Below are positions 23,980 through 32,429 of a DNA stretch of 64,000 bases, piece after piece. The stretch's first letter is position 1. Each line of letters opens with the position of its first letter. A program made the position numbers and the translations under genes. Source of the DNA: Microbacterium paludicola (GTDB lineage: Bacteria > Actinomycetota > Actinomycetes > Actinomycetales > Microbacteriaceae); contig NZ_JADGLL010000016.1 of NCBI RefSeq assembly GCF_015235415.1, positions 1 to 64,000 of the forward strand. Direction: 5' to 3'. The notes under the pieces were generated by a model. The model ran no database searches. It was not told the DNA's origin and saw only the letters and a program-made list of their open reading frames with translations.

Positions 23980-24849
23980 TCAGACCAGCTCGTCGAGCAG
24001 GCCGCGGATGCGACGCTCGATGTCGTCGCGGATGGGGCGGACGCCGTCGAGCGGAAGGCCCGCCGGGTCATCCAGCTCCCAGTCGAGGTAGCGCCGGCCC
24101 GGGTAGATCGGGCAGGCGTCGCCACAGCCCATCGTGATCACGACGTCTGCAGCGCGCACCGCCTCGTCGGTCAGCGGCTTCGGGAACTCGCCTCCGACGG
24201 GCACGCCGATCTCGTCCAGCGCCGTCGCGATCGTCGAGCGCATGTCGGGGGCGGGCATCGAGCCGGCGGTCCGCACGCTGACGCGGTCGCCCGCGAGGTG
24301 GCGCAGGATGGCCGCAGCGAGCTGCGAGCGCCCCGCGTTCTGCACGCAGACGAACAGCACCTCGGGCTTCTCCGGCCGCTCGCCCTGGGCGCGCGCGAGC
24401 GCCTCGAGCCGCGTGGCGGCGAACGCGGCGGTCCGGGAGGCGAGCTGTTTCGGCGGGGCGTCGCCGCGCGAGAGCAGGTCGTGGCTCTCGTGCACGTACG
24501 CCTCGACCGTCTCGGGGCTGAACGTGCCGCGGAAGCGCAGCGCGAGATCCGCCGAGATGCGGTCGAGGTCGGGCGTGGTCTGCGCGGGCGCCGCGCCGAC
24601 GAGGGAGGCGACGGTGTCGATGTGGTCGGGGGCGACCGAGAACCATGCGCGGCGGCCATCCGGCTCCCGCACGACGAGCCCCTCGTCGCGCAGGGCCCGC
24701 ATGTGGTGGCTCACGGTCGGCTGGCGCAGGCCGAGCTCCTCGGCGAGCTCGCCCACGCGGGCGCGGCCGCCCGGGGCTCCGAGGATCAGTCGCAGGATGC
24801 GCGCGCGCGTCGGATCCGCGATCGTCGCGAGCGATCCGGTGGCATCCAT
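23980..24849 (-). CDS. ArsR-ArsC fusion: HTH regulator plus arsenate reductase
   Basis: 289 aa. Residues 1-80 are an ArsR winged helix (LGLRQPTVSHHMRALRDEGL) with no Cys pair for arsenite. Residues 92-150 are the three-helix segment often placed before actinobacterial ArsC, and 165-289 a low-molecular-weight phosphatase ArsC with CVQNAGRS and MGCGDACPIYPG. Fusing sensor and enzyme may couple reductase state to DNA binding. ATG 24849 lies inside the palindrome 24847-24864 and 7 nt behind TAGACT (24862-24857): leaderless, autoregulated. The upstream frame extension to 24954 has no family similarity. Confidence 0.92.
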   Translation of the reverse strand: MDATGSLATIADPTRARILRLILGAPGGRARVGELAEELGLRQPTVSHHMRALRDEGLVVREPDGRRAWFSVAPDHIDTVASLVGAAPAQTTPDLDRISADLALRFRGTFSPETVEAYVHESHDLLSRGDAPPKQLASRTAAFAATRLEALARAQGERPEKPEVLFVCVQNAGRSQLAAAILRHLAGDRVSVRTAGSMPAPDMRSTIATALDEIGVPVGGEFPKPLTDEAVRAADVVITMGCGDACPIYPGRRYLDWELDDPAGLPLDGVRPIRDDIERRIRGLLDELV

Positions 24850-24864
24850 AGATCCCAGTCTATG
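24847..24864. promoter_or_regulatory. Operator over the -10 box and start codon of the ArsR-ArsC gene
   Basis: CATAGA-TCCCAG-TCTATG. It contains both the start codon and the TAGACT -10 box and shares its half-site with the arsC operator at 22351. Confidence 0.7.
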
Positions 24865-24910
24865 ACCGGAGGGCCCGAGGTGTGCGTCCCGCGCCACGAG
24901 GGCCGCGTCG

Positions 24911-26272
24911 CTATGCGCAGCAGGAGCTCCCCGCCGTCGCCGGCGTCGCGGCACCCGCGGGGGCGTCGCAGCCGCCGGCGTCGGTGGAGCACACCCCCGT
25001 CGCGGGGAGCACGAGTTCCACCCGGCCCGCCGACTCGACGTCGCCCGCGAGCCAGGCGACGACCGACCGCACCTGCTCGTAGCCCGTCTTCAGCAGGAAG
25101 GTAGGCGCGCGGCCGTAGCTCTTCATCCCGACGATGAAGAATCCCGACTCGGGGTGTGCGAGCTCGCGGTAGCCGTGGGGCGAGACGGTGCCGCACGAGT
25201 GCTCGTTCGGGTCGATCAGGGGCGCGAGGCGCCGCGGTGCCTCGACGATGTCGTCGAGCTCAAGCCGCAGCTCGCGCAGCATGCCGAGGTCGGGCCGGAA
25301 GCCGGTCGCGACGACGACGACGTCCGTGTCATGCGCGGTGGCCTCCCCGTCGCGGCGCCCGTGCAGGCGCAGGCCGTCGGCGGTGCGCTCGGCGCGGAGC
25401 GTCTCGAAGCGGTCGACGACCTCGATCCGGCCGTCCGCGATAAGGCGCTGTACGCGCGACCCCAGCGCGCCGCGGCCCTCGAGCTCGTCGCCGTCCGACG
25501 AGATCCGCGCCGCCGACGCGTTGCGGATGAGCCAGGTGATGCGGGTGGCCGGCTCGTCGACTGCGAGCGACGTGAGGGCGATGAGCGTGTTCGCCGCGGA
25601 GTGACCGGCGCCGACGACGGTGACGTGGCGCCCGGCGACGCGCGCGCGGTCGCGGCCGAGCACGTCGGGCAGCGCCGGCAGCACGCGGTCGGCGACGTCG
25701 CTCCAGCCGAGCGGCTCGAGCCCGCCCGAGCCGAGTGGGTTCGCCTGCCCCCAGGTGCCCGAGGCGTCGACGACCGCGCGGGCGGTCTCGTCGACGACCC
25801 TGCCGTCGGCGAGGCGCAGGCGCAGTGCGAACGGCGCCTGCGAGCGGCCGCGGGTGCGCGTGCGGTCCATTCCCTCGCGCGTCACCGCGAGCACCTCCAC
25901 GCCGCGGCGGATCTGGGGTGTGATCGCCTCGTGCGCGGCGAGCGGCTCGAGGTAGTCGGCGACGAGCTCGGCGCCGCTCGGCGCGCGCGTGGGGCGGGGC
26001 ACGCTCCAGCCGGTGCCGGCCAGCAGGCGGGCGGCGGCGTCGTCGACGAGGTGCTCCCACGGCGAGAACAGCCGCGTGTGGCCCCACTCGCGGATCGCCG
26101 CGCCGGCCGCATCGCCGCGCTCGTAGATCACGAACGGGATCTCGCGCTCGGCCAGGTGCGCGGCCGCGGCAAGCCCGATCGGACCGGCGCCGATGATCGC
26201 GACGGGAAGGGCGGTGAGCCGCGCGTCGGGCCGCGAGGCGACGGGCGCGGGCATGAGGTCGAGCAGGGTCAT
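24911..26272 (-). CDS. ArsO-like FAD/NAD(P)-dependent oxidoreductase with Cys-rich tail
   Basis: 453 aa. FAD site GAGPIGLAAAAHL at residues 29-41, NADPH site VVGAGHSAANTL in the middle, and VVVATGFRPDLGML near the end, a flavin monooxygenase-like layout. The last 25 residues hold five Cys (CSTDAGGC, SSCCA), suggesting metalloid binding or membrane-free As(III) capture. Such ArsO-like flavoproteins accompany arsR in Actinobacteria; their reaction is not settled. It is divergent from the ArsR at 26372 and shares its twin operators. GGAGA lies before ATG 26272. Confidence 0.87.
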   Translation of the reverse strand: MTLLDLMPAPVASRPDARLTALPVAIIGAGPIGLAAAAHLAEREIPFVIYERGDAAGAAIREWGHTRLFSPWEHLVDDAAARLLAGTGWSVPRPTRAPSGAELVADYLEPLAAHEAITPQIRRGVEVLAVTREGMDRTRTRGRSQAPFALRLRLADGRVVDETARAVVDASGTWGQANPLGSGGLEPLGWSDVADRVLPALPDVLGRDRARVAGRHVTVVGAGHSAANTLIALTSLAVDEPATRITWLIRNASAARISSDGDELEGRGALGSRVQRLIADGRIEVVDRFETLRAERTADGLRLHGRRDGEATAHDTDVVVVATGFRPDLGMLRELRLELDDIVEAPRRLAPLIDPNEHSCGTVSPHGYRELAHPESGFFIVGMKSYGRAPTFLLKTGYEQVRSVVAWLAGDVESAGRVELVLPATGVCSTDAGGCDAPAGAATPATAGSSCCA

Positions 26273-26301
26273 GGTGTCTCCAACCGGATCGCATCGAAGG
26301 A

Positions 26302-26353
26302 TATCGATGTTCGTCGATGGACAGTCTGCCCCCATGTATCGAAGTTCGTCAAT
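26302..26353. promoter_or_regulatory. Twin ArsR operators in the divergent arsO-like/arsR region
   Basis: TATCGATGTTCGTCGAT (26302-26318) and TATCGAAGTTCGTCAAT (26337-26353) match at 15 of 17 positions, 35 bp apart. They differ from the CATAGAC sites, so the two ArsR-type regulators have separate targets. Confidence 0.7.
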
Positions 26354-26371
26354 ATCGACTAGCATCGATGT

Positions 26372-26713
26372 ATGCCCACCGCCCTTCCGGTCATCCAGCC
26401 CGCCGTCTGCTGCGCCCCGCTCGTGCGCGAGCCGCTCGGCGCCGCGGACGCCGAGGACCTCGCGCGCGTGATGAAGGCGCTCGCCGACCCGGCGCGGCTG
26501 CGGCTGCTGTCGATCGTCGCCGGGTCGGAGGGCGAGGAGGCCTGCGTGTGCGACCTGATCGAGCCGGTCGGGCTCGCGCAGCCGACCGTCTCGCACCACC
26601 TGAGGATCCTGACCGAGGCGGGCTTCCTGTCGCGCAGCAAGCGCGGCACGTGGGCCTACTACGCGCTCGTCCCCGGCTCTCTGGAGCGGATCGCCGACGT
26701 CCTGCGGCCGTGA
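26372..26713 (+). CDS. arsR: ArsR-family arsenite-responsive repressor
   Basis: 113 aa winged helix (residues 25-110, QPTVSHHLRILTEAGFL). Cys13-Cys14 near the N-terminus and Cys58/Cys60 (ACVCDL) reproduce the arsenite site of the Corynebacterium glutamicum ArsR1 type, where two adjacent N-terminal Cys and one helix Cys bind As(III). ATG 26372 is 6 nt behind TAGCAT (26360-26365): leaderless. Confidence 0.93.
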   Translation: MPTALPVIQPAVCCAPLVREPLGAADAEDLARVMKALADPARLRLLSIVAGSEGEEACVCDLIEPVGLAQPTVSHHLRILTEAGFLSRSKRGTWAYYALVPGSLERIADVLRP

Positions 26714-26767
26714 CCGACGCGTGTCAACCCGTTGAACCGCGGTGCCCGCGCGCATAGCGTCGCCGGT

Positions 26768-26974
26768 ATGAACGCTGAACTCCCTGACATCCACGAGTGG
26801 TACCCGCGCCTCTCCATCGGGGGCAAGCACGCGCTCCGCGACAGCGGTGGCGAGCTCTCCGACGACGTCCGCGCCGAGATCGCCGAGATCACCGGATCGG
26901 ATGTCCCCTCCGACGCGTCGCTGAGCGAGGAAGACCGTGACTTCATCCGGACCCAGTCCGAGCAGGTCGACTGA
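26768..26974 (+). CDS. Small hypothetical protein (68 aa)
   Basis: 68 aa soluble, acidic; starts MNAELPDIHEWYPRL and is helical in its second half (DDVRAEIAEI, SLSEEDRDFI). No family recognised. ATG 26768 lies 7 nt behind TAGCGT (26755-26760): leaderless. Its last 38 nt overlap the next gene in another frame, so the two form a unit. Confidence 0.75.
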   Translation: MNAELPDIHEWYPRLSIGGKHALRDSGGELSDDVRAEIAEITGSDVPSDASLSEEDRDFIRTQSEQVD

Positions 26975-27389
26975 CCTGCGCACGCTGACGCCCCTCGCCG
27001 AGCTGGCGGAGCTCGTCCGATCGCGGGAGCAGTCGTACGTGCGGTACTCGGAGGGGCCGCGGCACGACGCGTCCGAGCAGAGCCGCGACACCGAGAGTGG
27101 CCTCGACCTGCCCGGTCTGTCCGTCAACCCGCTCCATCCCGAGGCCTGGTGGACGCGGCCCCTCGAGGACTGGCTCGCGCGCCAGGTGTGCCAGTACGCC
27201 GAGCTTGCCGAGAAGAACCCGGATCGCTACGCCTGGGTGCTCGACGGGCGCACCGTCGGCCGCGGCCCCGACTGCGAGCCGCTGCTCACCGAGGTGGAGC
27301 CCCTCGCCGCGCTCTCGCCCGAGCTGCTCGAGGAGGCGATCGCCCGCTACGAGGAGCGGTTCGAGGCCGGGCGCGGGCCGGAGGACTGA
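26937..27389 (+). CDS. DUF6098-type protein
   Basis: 150 aa. Characteristic pieces are YVRYSEGPRHDA, SRDTESGLDLPGLSVNPL and a Trp-rich middle (AWWTRPLEDWLARQ), the pattern of DUF6098 proteins from Actinobacteria, function unknown. GTG 26937 lies inside the end of the 68-aa gene, so translation is probably coupled; no ribosome site is seen. The N-terminal 12 residues are Ser/Pro rich and could be trimmed if a later start is used. Confidence 0.8.
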   Translation: MTSSGPSPSRSTDLRTLTPLAELAELVRSREQSYVRYSEGPRHDASEQSRDTESGLDLPGLSVNPLHPEAWWTRPLEDWLARQVCQYAELAEKNPDRYAWVLDGRTVGRGPDCEPLLTEVEPLAALSPELLEEAIARYEERFEAGRGPED

Positions 27390-27399
27390 GCCCTCCGCC

Positions 27400-28314
27400 T
27401 CACCCCTTCACGCCGCCGGCGACCACGCCCTCGATGATGTGCTTCTGGGCGGCGAAGAACAGGATGATCATCGGGATCGTCGTGATGACGCTGGCGGTGA
27501 TCAGGATCTCCCAGTGCCACTCGCCGCCGAAGCCGAAGTTGTCGACGAGCGCCTTCAGACCGCGAGGCACCGTGAACGTCGCCGAGTCCCGCAGGTAGAT
27601 CAGCGCCCGCATCAGGTCGGTCCACACCGCCTGCACCTCGAACACGACGGTCACGGCGAGAGCCGGCCGCGTCAGCGGCAGCGTGACGCGCCAGAACACC
27701 TGCCACGGGTTGGCACCGTCCACACGCGCGGCGTCGAACAGATCGCGCGGGAGTGACAGCATGAACTGGCGCAGCAGGAAGATGTAGAACGCGCTGCCGA
27801 ACAGGTTGTGCGCCCACATCGGGGTGAGGGTGTTCACCGCCCCGAGGGAGTTCCAGATCAGGAACGTCGGGATCATCGTCACCGCGCCCGGCAGCATCAT
27901 CGACCCCAGCACCAGGGCGAAAAGCGCTCCGCGACCGCGGAAGCGGTAGAACGCGAACGCCCAGGCGACCATCGCGCTCGAGATCGTGACGGCACCCGCG
28001 GCGAGGGCGGTGACCACCACGGTGTTCAGCAGCCAGACGGCGAGGGGCGCGTCCTGCCAGACCTGCACGTAGTTGTCCAGGGTGAACGTCTCGGGGATGA
28101 TCCGGTTGTCGAAGACCTCGCCGCGCGGTTTGAACGACGCACTCACGAGCCACACGAACGGGTAGACGAAGATCACCGCGATGAGCGAGAGCGCGACGAT
28201 CGACAGGATGCGCCCGATGCTCCGGCGGCGCCCTCTCGACGGCAGCGGCGCTTCCTGGCGCGCGACGGCGGGGGCCTCGACGACGCCCGTGAGCCGCTCG
28301 GTCATCGCGCTCAT
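27400..28314 (-). CDS. Carbohydrate ABC transporter permease (MalG-like)
   Basis: 304 aa, six transmembrane helices (first at 35-57). The EAA loop DAARVDGANPWQVFWRVTLPLTRPAL docks on the ATPase. It starts with an ATGA overlap (28311-28314) with the MalF-like gene. It would import a sugar or sugar-like solute. No ATPase gene is in the cluster, so a shared MsiK-type ATPase is expected elsewhere. Confidence 0.93.
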   Translation of the reverse strand: MSAMTERLTGVVEAPAVARQEAPLPSRGRRRSIGRILSIVALSLIAVIFVYPFVWLVSASFKPRGEVFDNRIIPETFTLDNYVQVWQDAPLAVWLLNTVVVTALAAGAVTISSAMVAWAFAFYRFRGRGALFALVLGSMMLPGAVTMIPTFLIWNSLGAVNTLTPMWAHNLFGSAFYIFLLRQFMLSLPRDLFDAARVDGANPWQVFWRVTLPLTRPALAVTVVFEVQAVWTDLMRALIYLRDSATFTVPRGLKALVDNFGFGGEWHWEILITASVITTIPMIILFFAAQKHIIEGVVAGGVKG

Positions 28315-29279
28315 CGTCCCGACCCTCCCTCGTAATGGACGAGGCGCCGCGACACGAACGCCTGGATCGCGGTGACGACCATGATCACCAGGAACAGCAG
28401 CCACGCCATGGCGGACGCGTATCCCATGTTGAGGAACTGGAACGCCTGCTGGAACAGGTAGATGACGTAGAACAGCGCCGCGTCGTTGCCGTAGGTCGTG
28501 TTCCCCGCCCCGAAGAAGGCCGTGTAAGCCTCGTCGAAGGTCTGCAGGCCCGCGATGGTGTTGACCACCACGACGAAGAACACCGCCGGGCTGATCATCG
28601 GCAGCGTCACGCTGAAGAACCGCCGCCAGGCCGCCGCGCCGTCGAGGGTGGCCGACTCGTACAGCTCCTCCGGCACCCCGCGGAGCGCCGCGAGCAGGAT
28701 GAGCACCGACGATCCGACGGTCCACAGGCTCATGATCACGAGTCCCGGCTTCACCCAGGCCGGGTCGGTCGTCCACGAGGGGCCGTCGATGCCGACGGTG
28801 CCCAGAGCCGAGTTGATGAGGCCGCTCTGCCCGTTGAAGAGCAGCAGGAACAGGATGCCCACGGCGACCGGGGGCGTCATCTTCGGCAGGAAGAAGACCG
28901 TGCGGAAGAACCCGGATGCGCGCCCCGCGCGGGCGAGGAGCAGCGCGAGCGCGAGCGAGACGGCGACGTACAGCGGCACCTGCACCACGGTGAAGAACAG
29001 CGTGTTCGTGAGCGCGAGCGAGATCTTCGGGTCGGCGAACAGCTCGGCGTAGTTGTCGAAGCCGACGAACGACGGGTCGTTGATCACGTCGTAGTCGGTG
29101 AGCGAGAGGTAGGCGCTGTAGATGAGCGGCCACGCGGTGAAGACGGCGAACCCGATCAGCCACGGGGCGAGGAACAGCACCGCGGCGCGGTTCTCCCGCA
29201 CGCGCCCGCGTCGACGGCGCGGCACCCGGGGAGGCGAGGACGCGGCCCTCGCCTCCCCGGTCGACGCGAGCGCGGTCAC
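28311..29279 (-). CDS. Carbohydrate ABC transporter permease (MalF-like)
   Basis: 322 aa, six helices (first at about 32-55: VLFLAPWLIGFAVFTAWPLIYSAY), EAA loop ESATLDGAAAWRRFFSVTLPMISP. The GTG at 29279 overlaps the stop of the binding-protein gene (GTGA); an ATG at 29306 is possible but would overlap 31 nt more. Partner of the MalG-like permease. Confidence 0.92.
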   Translation of the reverse strand: MTALASTGEARAASSPPRVPRRRRGRVRENRAAVLFLAPWLIGFAVFTAWPLIYSAYLSLTDYDVINDPSFVGFDNYAELFADPKISLALTNTLFFTVVQVPLYVAVSLALALLLARAGRASGFFRTVFFLPKMTPPVAVGILFLLLFNGQSGLINSALGTVGIDGPSWTTDPAWVKPGLVIMSLWTVGSSVLILLAALRGVPEELYESATLDGAAAWRRFFSVTLPMISPAVFFVVVVNTIAGLQTFDEAYTAFFGAGNTTYGNDAALFYVIYLFQQAFQFLNMGYASAMAWLLFLVIMVVTAIQAFVSRRLVHYEGGSGR

Positions 29280-30661
29280 TCGCCCTCCTCGCCCATCTTC
29301 TGCCACGCCTCATCCAGCGCCTTCTGCGCGGTCTCCTGCGCCTGTGCCAGCGCGTCGGCCGGCTCCGCCTCGCCCGACAGGACGCTGTTGACCGCATCCT
29401 GCATCGCGGTCTCGAACTCGGCGTCGGCGGGGCTCGCCGGCAGGGCGAACGTGTGGTCGTTCGCCTCGTACATCGCCTCGACCGCGGTGTCCCAGGGCTC
29501 GCCGCCCGAGGTGACCATTCCCTGGATGAGGTCGTCGGCCTCGGCGTTGCCGGTCAGCAGGCCGGTGAAGGGCTTCCCCTCCTCGTTGCGCAGATCCACA
29601 CGCGCCTTGGCCGCAGCCTCCCACGAGTCGACGGCGGTCATCACCCGGGCCCAGCGGCACGCGGCCTCCGGGTTCGCCGCGCCGGCCGGGATCGCCCACG
29701 CCGAACCCGACGCGAATGCGATCGGCTCGCCCTGGCGATCCTTCACCGTGTCGAACGCGACCGGCGCATCCGGCGACACGTCGTTGAGCACGTTGATGTA
29801 CCACTGCTCCATCGGCATCGCGCCGAGCACACCGGTCGCGAACTGGTTTCCCTCGCCGAAGAAGTCGGCCGAATCGCGGAACGCCTTCACGTCGCCGAAG
29901 CCGCCCTGCGCGTCGTAGATGCCGACGGCCCACTCGAGCGCCTCGACGGCCTTCGGGTCGTCGAGCTGCGCCGTGCGGCCGTCCTCGCTGATCAGGTCGA
30001 CACCGTTCGCCTTCGCCCAGAGCGGGAAGAACTCCGGCAGCTTGCTGTCGACGCCGATGACGCCGAGCTTGCCGCCCTCCGACTTCGTCAGCGCCTCGTT
30101 CGCGGCGGTCATCGCCTCCCAGTCCGATCCGTCGACGTCCGACAGGGACAGCCCCGCCGCATCCAGCAGATCGGAGTTCGCCATCGTGACCTGGACGACG
30201 TTGAACTCGGGGATGCCGTAGATCTGGCCGTCGAGCGTGACCTGCGCCAGCGCCGACTCGACGAACATGCCGGTGTCGATCCCCTCTCCCTCGATGCAGC
30301 GCTCGAGAGGCAGGATGGCGCCGCGCGCGGCGAGCGAGCCGAGCTGGTCGCGGTTCGCGTAGATGAGGTCGGGCGGGTCGCCCGTCGCCGCGGCGGACAG
30401 GAACTGCTGAAGGTCGAGCTCGCCCTCGGCGACCTTCACGTCCACACCGTCGCCGAGCGCCTCCTTGGCGAGATCCATGCGGGTTGTGGCCACCTCGTCC
30501 ACTCCGCCGAAGCCCATCACGCTGAGCTCGCCCTCCAGCTCGGCCTCGGGATCGTACTGGGCACCGCCGTCGTCGGCACCGCCCGTGCCGACCGCGCAGC
30601 CGCCGAGCACGAGCGCGCCGCCGGCAATCATCGCGGCAGCCGCTGTCCGGATCCGTCTCAT
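29276..30661 (-). CDS. ABC transporter extracellular solute-binding lipoprotein
   Basis: 461 aa. A signal peptide ends in the lipobox LVLGGC, so the mature protein begins at Cys22, lipid-anchored outside the cell. The body is a family 1 (maltose-type) binding fold with TYGIPEFN-like hinge (GQIYGIPEFNVVQVTMANSDLLDAAG). First gene of the importer; GGAGG before ATG 30661. Confidence 0.93.
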   Translation of the reverse strand: MRRIRTAAAAMIAGGALVLGGCAVGTGGADDGGAQYDPEAELEGELSVMGFGGVDEVATTRMDLAKEALGDGVDVKVAEGELDLQQFLSAAATGDPPDLIYANRDQLGSLAARGAILPLERCIEGEGIDTGMFVESALAQVTLDGQIYGIPEFNVVQVTMANSDLLDAAGLSLSDVDGSDWEAMTAANEALTKSEGGKLGVIGVDSKLPEFFPLWAKANGVDLISEDGRTAQLDDPKAVEALEWAVGIYDAQGGFGDVKAFRDSADFFGEGNQFATGVLGAMPMEQWYINVLNDVSPDAPVAFDTVKDRQGEPIAFASGSAWAIPAGAANPEAACRWARVMTAVDSWEAAAKARVDLRNEEGKPFTGLLTGNAEADDLIQGMVTSGGEPWDTAVEAMYEANDHTFALPASPADAEFETAMQDAVNSVLSGEAEPADALAQAQETAQKALDEAWQKMGEEGE

Positions 30662-30734
30662 CGATCCACTCCCTCCGTGTGGCTCCCCTGACGGAAAAGT
30701 AAGGAGGCCGGAGGTGCGGGGTAAGCGGCTTGAC

Positions 30735-30746
30735 AGAAGCGCTTCT
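30735..30746. promoter_or_regulatory. LacI-type operator upstream of the importer
   Basis: AGAAGCGCTTCT, a perfect 12-bp palindrome with the central CG of LacI/GalR sites, 74 nt before the binding-protein start. No LacI gene is in the window. Confidence 0.6.
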
Positions 30747-30884
30747 CGGGTGGTGCCGCTGAGCGGGACGCGCGGATTAGCGGCGAACAGCGGGCCGCGC
30801 AATCCCCTCGCGGCGGACGTGCACCCTGCCTAGCGTCGAGGACACCGACCGACCGTCGGATCACGTCCGAGCCAAGGAGGACCC

Positions 30885-31369
30885 ATGAGTCAGAACCACC
30901 TCGAGACTCCCGAAGACCTGCTGCGCTTCAAGCTGCGCGTCGCGATGACGATGGAGGAGGACTCGCTGGCAGCGCTCGGCGAGCTCGCCGAGGCCGCGCA
31001 GACGGCCGACATCAAGAAGCTGTTCCGCCACCACGCCGACGAGACCCGTGAGCAGATCGAGAACCTCAAGAAGGTGTTCACCCTGCTCGAGGTGCCCGAG
31101 TCGTCGGCCCCGTCGCCCGCCACCAAGGGCATCAGCAAGCATGCGGAGTCGCTCATCCAGCGCAGCGCGCCCGAGCTCCGCGACCAGATCACGCTGTCGG
31201 CGGCGCTCGGCACGAGCACTACGAGATGGCCGCGTACGAGGGCCTCATCCTGCCGGTGACGGCGATGGGCGCCACGGATGCGCTCAAGCTCCTCCAGGAC
31301 AACTGCGACCAGGAGATCCACACCAGCGAGGAGCTCTCGACGCGCCTGCGCGAACTCCTCGGCGTCTGA
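30885..31369 (+). pseudogene. DUF892/YciE-like ferritin-like protein, frameshifted
   Basis: The first 110 residues (TPEDLLRFKLRVAMTMEEDSLAALGELAEAA) and a second piece (EHYEMAAYEGLILPVTAMGATDALKLLQ, in another frame, ending 31369) together make a normal YciE/DUF892 four-helix protein. The frames meet at 31209-31216; one extra G in CACGAG would restore ALGTEHYEMAAYEGL. AAGGAGG precedes ATG 30885, and TAGCGT about 48 nt upstream is the likely -10. Family members are stress-induced di-iron-like proteins. Damage may be real or a sequence error. Confidence 0.85.
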
Positions 31370-31424
31370 CCCACCACACGGCGGAGGGCCGGTGCATCGC
31401 GCACCGGCCCTTCGTCGTGTGGGT
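31370..31424. terminator. Strong bidirectional terminator
   Basis: 10-bp stem GGGCCGGTGC / GCACCGGCCC (31386-31410) inside an outer CCCACCACACG / CGTGTGGG pairing, between convergent genes. Confidence 0.85.
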
Positions 31425-31425
31425 C

Positions 31426-32103
31426 CTACTCCGACTCGAGGGCCGAGACCCCGTTCGGGGTGCCAACCGGCTTCGACTCGGCCGACCCGCGCTGGCGGAG
31501 GTAGATCGAGAACGCGACCATGCAGCCGACCGCGAGGAACTCCGACTGCCAGTTCTGCAGCGTCCGGTTCCAGAACTCGGGATCCATCACGTATGCCCCC
31601 CACGTGATCGGCAGCTCCCCGTGCTGCGCCGCCTCCTCGTTCGCCACGGCGTGCCCGGCGAGCGACTGCGCGAACCAGGACAGCAGGAACACGAGCCCCA
31701 TCACGATCAGGAGCGAGTTCGAGTAGAGCCACAGCCGGATGCCGCGCACGCGCGCCCACGCCGGCGAGTCCTTGCGCGAATGCTCGGCGATCATCTGGTC
31801 CTCGTCGGATCCCAGTCCCTCGTCTCCGGGCTTCTTCGACTCGGGCGACCCGCGCTGGACGAGCCAGACGGTGGCGAGGATGAACACGAAGAACTGCAGG
31901 AACTCCGACTGCCAGTTCTCGGAGAGGTCGACCATGAACGTCGAGGACGTCACGAACTCGCCGAACGAGATCGGGGCGAGGCCGTGGCTGACGAGCTCGT
32001 CGTTCTCGTAGGCGTGCCCCGCGATCGCCTGCAGCGCGACGGTGGCGACGAACAGGAACAGGAAGAAGAACGTCAGGCCGTTGTCTCGGAGTGCGCGTCG
32101 CAT
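31426..32103 (-). CDS. DUF6766-type membrane protein
   Basis: 225 aa built of two related halves, each with the phrase NWQSEFLQFF/NWQSEFLAVG, QRGSPESK/QRGSAESK and a GHAYENDE/GHAVANEE stretch around two transmembrane helices (four in all). This internal duplication and these motifs define DUF6766, function unknown. GGAAGG lies 9 nt before ATG 32103. It follows a 46-aa membrane micro-protein by 5 nt. Confidence 0.85.
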   Translation of the reverse strand: MRRALRDNGLTFFFLFLFVATVALQAIAGHAYENDELVSHGLAPISFGEFVTSSTFMVDLSENWQSEFLQFFVFILATVWLVQRGSPESKKPGDEGLGSDEDQMIAEHSRKDSPAWARVRGIRLWLYSNSLLIVMGLVFLLSWFAQSLAGHAVANEEAAQHGELPITWGAYVMDPEFWNRTLQNWQSEFLAVGCMVAFSIYLRQRGSAESKPVGTPNGVSALESE

Positions 32104-32108
32104 CGTCG

Positions 32109-32249
32109 TCACCTTCCCATCAGCGGAATCGCGATCATCACGGCGAGGCCGCCGACGACGATCGTCATCCACGACCAGAACGACGCACGCATTCCGGCCG
32201 TCTCCTCGATGAACGACTGCGACTCGGTCTTGTCCTGTGTCTCCGCCAT
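32109..32249 (-). CDS. Single-helix membrane micro-protein (46 aa)
   Basis: 46 residues: a hydrophilic start (MAETQDKTESQSF) and one transmembrane helix (WMTIVVGGLAVMIAIPL). ATG 32249 is 6 nt behind TATCTT (32261-32256), a leaderless start, and the stop is 5 nt ahead of the DUF6766 gene. A conserved leader partner of DUF6766 is plausible. It is shorter than usual annotation limits. Confidence 0.65.
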   Translation of the reverse strand: MAETQDKTESQSFIEETAGMRASFWSWMTIVVGGLAVMIAIPLMGR

Positions 32250-32429
32250 GCCGAGAAGATACGGGAGGGCGCCGGCCGGGGGATAACGGCTTGACGCGCT
32301 CGCTCGTCGCGTGTGGCGGGTCTTCGCGCTCTAACCCTCGCTTCGCGGCGAGTCAACCCCGTTCATGACGAAGACGTGCCGACCTAGCGTCGAAGTACAC
32401 AAGCCGAGAACGACGACGAGGAGGACCTC

